From: an uncultured Clostridia bacterium
Lineage (GTDB): Bacteria; Bacillota; Clostridia; Oscillospirales; Acutalibacteraceae
Assembly: GCA_904420155.1 (NCBI GenBank)
Contig: CAJFUH010000226.1
Location: 1-7,095 of the forward strand
Reading direction: 5' to 3'
DNA: 7,095 nt
Shown piece by piece: positions 4,911 through 7,095 of this stretch. The position numbers and the translations under genes were made by a program. Each line of letters opens with the position of its first letter. Within the stretch, counting starts at the first letter, position 1. The notes below the pieces were generated by a model. That model did not search any database and was not told the origin of the DNA. It saw nothing but the letters and a program-made list of their open reading frames with translations.

Positions 4911-5884
4911 GCCGCCTCTCCCCCTTCCGTATTGCGCGCCCTGCCGCCCCGTATACGCCAGGCAAAGCGATCCAGCACAGGGGTAAAGGGGTTGGCCAGC
5001 AGCACGGCAAAGCATACCCCTTCCTCATAAGGGCCCACATGGCGCAGCAGTATCGTCAGCGCCCCGACCCCCAATCCATACAGGCAGCGCCCCAGGCGGG
5101 TGTGCGGGCTGGTGGAGGGCTCCCCCACCAGAAAAATGGCGCAAAACATCAGCGATCCCGCAAACAGCTCAAAACATACCGATTCCCACCGTGACCCTAC
5201 GGCCCGGGGAAAGAGGAACGCCGCCAGCGCTGCCCCGGCCAGGCAGCACGCCGCCCCATCCCACGGCGCCGTCCTTCGGATCACCAGGTAAATACCCGCC
5301 GCCAAAAGTACCAGCAGGGCGGTTTGCCCCGCCGGGCCCGCCGCCAGGTTCCACAGCCGGCCAACCCCGCCCGGCTCCGGGCGCATCCCCTGCTGAAGCA
5401 GGGCCGCCGCGGTAGCCTGAGGGTTTCCCTGGCAGTCCCCCCACCAGGGGAACTGCTCCAACGGCAGGGCCTGGAAACATTGCCCGGGAAAACATACTGT
5501 GACAAACGCCATGCCCGCGGCCGCAGGATTAAACGGGGCCCGCCCGGTCCCTCCAAAAGGGGCCTTGGCCACCAGGATGGCAAATCCCGCCGCCAGCATG
5601 GGCAGCCATTGGGGTACATTGACAGGCATCAGTAGGGTGATCACCAACCCCGTCACCACGCAGGACAGGTCGTTTACCCCAATGGGGGTGCGGGCGATCA
5701 AACTAAAAACAATCTCACAGAGGACGCATACCGCTACCGTACAGGCCGCCGTCACCGCCAGGCGAGGCCCCGTCTCCACGACCGGGATAATCATCAGCAC
5801 ACACAGTGCCAGGATCACATCCAGCATCATGTGCCGCAGCGAATGGGTGCTGCGCACATAAGGCGCCAAACTTTTTACCCCCAT
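4907..5884 (-). CDS. rnfD: RnfD-like (NqrB-like) membrane subunit, altered flavinylation motif
   Basis: The 325-residue protein is RnfD-sized and mostly hydrophobic (about nine or ten helices). Family landmarks: APYVRSTHSLRHMMLDVILA (7-26), NDLSCVVTGLVITLLMP (71-87), FGGTGRAPFNPAAAGMAF (110-127), GEPSTSPHTRLGRCLYG (254-270) and GPYEEGVCFAVLLANPFTPV (284-303). In canonical RnfD, a Thr in a D-x-x-S/T-G-A-T motif carries covalent FMN, added by ApbE. The matching stretch here reads GNPQATAAALLQQG, keeping A-T (Thr158) but replacing S/T-G with P-Q and shifting the upstream Asp. Whether it is flavinylated is open. The start chosen is ATG at 5882-5884, 1 nt after the rnfC-like stop; an ATG at 5942-5944 would lie 60 nt into rnfC and does not fit the family start. 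Upstream GGGGGA is a plausible ribosome site. Confidence 0.9.
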   Translation of the reverse strand: MGVKSLAPYVRSTHSLRHMMLDVILALCVLMIIPVVETGPRLAVTAACTVAVCVLCEIVFSLIARTPIGVNDLSCVVTGLVITLLMPVNVPQWLPMLAAGFAILVAKAPFGGTGRAPFNPAAAGMAFVTVCFPGQCFQALPLEQFPWWGDCQGNPQATAAALLQQGMRPEPGGVGRLWNLAAGPAGQTALLVLLAAGIYLVIRRTAPWDGAACCLAGAALAAFLFPRAVGSRWESVCFELFAGSLMFCAIFLVGEPSTSPHTRLGRCLYGLGVGALTILLRHVGPYEEGVCFAVLLANPFTPVLDRFAWRIRGGRARNTEGGEAA

Positions 5885-5885
5885 C

Positions 5886-7095
5886 TTACAATTTCCCCCA
5901 TTCCTCATGATGTCTTTTCCCCAAATCAGCCGCCCGGCGCACAATGGCGCTCAATTCAATCCCCGCAGGACACACCGCCGAGCAGGCCCCGCAGCCGATA
6001 CAGCGGTGAGCGCCGTACCGTCCGGCCTCCTCTTTGCCGCCCCGTTCATAAAGCTGGGCGATGGAAAAAGGCATCAGGTCCTGTGGGCACGCCTGGATGC
6101 ATTTCCCACAGCCGATGCAGGAATACGACCGGGCCCAGGGCCGGCGGCTCATAGCCAGCAAGCAGCGCATCCCCGGCAGCACCGGGGTATGCATATCCTC
6201 TATGGCGTAACCGGTCATGGCGTTCCCGCCGCTGACCCAGCGCACGTCCCGCGCCCCGCACTGCTTTAATACATAGGCCGCCGGCGTGCCCACCGGCACC
6301 TGTACGTTACGGGGCCGCCGCACCGCGTTTCCCGCCACTGTGATCACCACATCCGCCATGGGCTCCCCCTGGAAGGCCGCCCGGGCCAGCGCCCGCAGGG
6401 CCTGCACGCCGAAACGGGCAACTTTCTGCCCTCTCCACCTTTTTTCCAGGGCGGGCCACACGGGATATTTCCCCGATACCCTAATCACCTCTGTATTGCG
6501 GATTTGGTCCGGCAGGTCCCGGAACGCCGGACAGCCGCCGGGATCATAGATCGCCAGGACGCCAATGGCGTTGGGGCAGACCGCGTCCAGCAGTTCCAGC
6601 CCCTGCACCGCCTCTTCGCCCCATTCCTTCACAACAGCGATCCCGCTGGCAGTATAAGGGTCGTCATCTAACGCGCTTGCCACCAGGAGATTGACGCCGC
6701 TTTGACGTAAAGCCCGCATCTTCCGGTACAGCGGGGCGTGGTCCGCTTCATCCACAATCCCCGCTTCCTTGGCAATGCGCTCCAGCTTCTCATACCCCAT
6801 GCCCTCCTCCCACTGGGGACGGAGCTTGGCCGCTTCCCCTTCGGGATCGGGCTGGATCAAAGCGCAGGGCACCTTCCCCAACAGGGGATGGACCCGGCTG
6901 GTTACCCCGGAAAGCGTCCCTGCCGCCGGGGAACGGATCGCATGGTTCCGGCTGGGGGACAGCGCCAAAGGGGCATATTTTTGTACCGGCTGCCCCACCC
7001 CTACCGTCAGTTCCAGTTGCGTGCGCCCCAGCGTATAAAGGGGAACCTCCAACTGGGGGCATAAGGGCAGCTTCTGTACCGCCCCTTGCAGGGAA
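5886..7095 (-). CDS. rnfC: RnfC-like Fe-S subunit, 5' end cut by window, NADH/FMN motifs lost
   Basis: 402 codons are visible; the frame stays open to the right edge and probably lacks only some tens of N-terminal residues, judging from RnfC's usual length. The TTG at 7050-7052 lies inside the frame and is not the start. Numbering from it: residues 1-50 resemble the N-terminal biotinyl-lipoyl-like part of RnfC. Residues 240-265 (GNAVRRPRNVQVPVGTPAAY) match the SLBB-like segment. C312-C315-C318-C322P and C351-C354-C357-C361P are two [4Fe-4S] motifs. RnfC normally oxidises or reduces NAD(H) through FMN. The segments that do this are changed: EAGIV is followed by DEADHAPLY in place of a GLGGATFPT-type loop, and ALDDDPYTAS replaces NGAECEPY. 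The KYPQGGEK and QNVGT elements are also absent. It probably passes electrons via Fe-S clusters but may not use NADH. It is the first visible gene of the operon. Confidence 0.85.
   Translation of the reverse strand, partial: SLQGAVQKLPLCPQLEVPLYTLGRTQLELTVGVGQPVQKYAPLALSPSRNHAIRSPAAGTLSGVTSRVHPLLGKVPCALIQPDPEGEAAKLRPQWEEGMGYEKLERIAKEAGIVDEADHAPLYRKMRALRQSGVNLLVASALDDDPYTASGIAVVKEWGEEAVQGLELLDAVCPNAIGVLAIYDPGGCPAFRDLPDQIRNTEVIRVSGKYPVWPALEKRWRGQKVARFGVQALRALARAAFQGEPMADVVITVAGNAVRRPRNVQVPVGTPAAYVLKQCGARDVRWVSGGNAMTGYAIEDMHTPVLPGMRCLLAMSRRPWARSYSCIGCGKCIQACPQDLMPFSIAQLYERGGKEEAGRYGAHRCIGCGACSAVCPAGIELSAIVRRAADLGKRHHEEWGKL

Noticed and set aside
4911..5015. Longer rnfE start (35 extra codons upstream of 4910)
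   Set aside because: It would lie wholly inside rnfD, whereas ATG at 4908-4910 has a ribosome site and an ATGA overlap.
5885..5944. Longer rnfD start at 5942-5944
   Set aside because: It adds 20 residues inside rnfC that do not resemble the family's N-terminus; the ATG at 5882-5884 directly precedes the conserved APYVRS segment.
7050..7052. TTG as the true start of the rnfC-like gene
   Set aside because: The frame stays open to the window edge and the upstream residues (QKLPLCPQ) fit the stretch that precedes this point in RnfC, so the gene is cut by the window.
3604..7095. Decaying pseudo-operon
   Set aside because: All frames are intact with tight overlaps and good ribosome sites, and fold-defining motifs persist. 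Loss is confined to cofactor-site residues, which points to divergence, not decay.
1..7095. CRISPR arrays, tRNA or rRNA genes, integrase or attachment sites
   Set aside because: No regularly spaced repeats, RNA-gene signatures or mobile-element genes were seen on either strand.

Overview
The window suggests a Gram-positive anaerobe of the class Clostridia, possibly Oscillospiraceae/Ruminococcaceae-like. This is inferred from strong AGGAGG-type ribosome sites, GC-rich genes separated by AT-rich spacers, a lipobox lipoprotein, a possible cohesin-like secreted protein and an Rnf-type operon. No marker gene fixes the taxonomy.

Layout. Positions 1-150 (minus) hold the signal peptide and first mature residues of a secreted protein that runs off the left edge. 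Positions 151-692 are a divergent, AT-rich intergenic region. It has a good promoter firing left into a roughly 210-nt potentially folded leader, and a weaker promoter firing right. Positions 693-1982 (plus) encode a six-helix membrane protein with a Pro/Gln/Gly/Tyr-rich tail and a C-terminal zinc ribbon. Two hairpins (1989-2025 and 2037-2084) separate it from the convergent lipoprotein gene at 2086-2607 (minus), which has its own strong sigma-A promoter.

Positions 2776-7095 (minus) are one tightly packed operon read right to left: rnfC-like (cut by the right edge), rnfD-like, rnfE-like, rnfA-like, then an amidohydrolase_2 gene. Junctions are +1 nt (C/D), a 4-nt ATGA overlap (D/E), a 4-nt GTGA overlap (E/A) and 33 nt (A/amidohydrolase), so co-expression is very likely.

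The main point of interest is that this Rnf set is not canonical. The usual order is C-D-G-E-A-B; here no rnfG lies between D and E, and no rnfB follows A. The RnfC-like protein keeps both [4Fe-4S] motifs and the SLBB-like segment but has lost the glycine-rich and acidic motifs that bind FMN/NADH. RnfA and RnfE each lack one of the two cysteines that ligate the intramembrane Fe-S centre in Rnf/Nqr. The RnfD flavinylation motif is also altered. The frames are intact and the folds remain recognisable, so this looks like a maintained, divergent Rnf-derived membrane complex with changed redox chemistry, not a decaying one. Its function is unknown. These residue comparisons come from remembered family consensus, not from a computed alignment.
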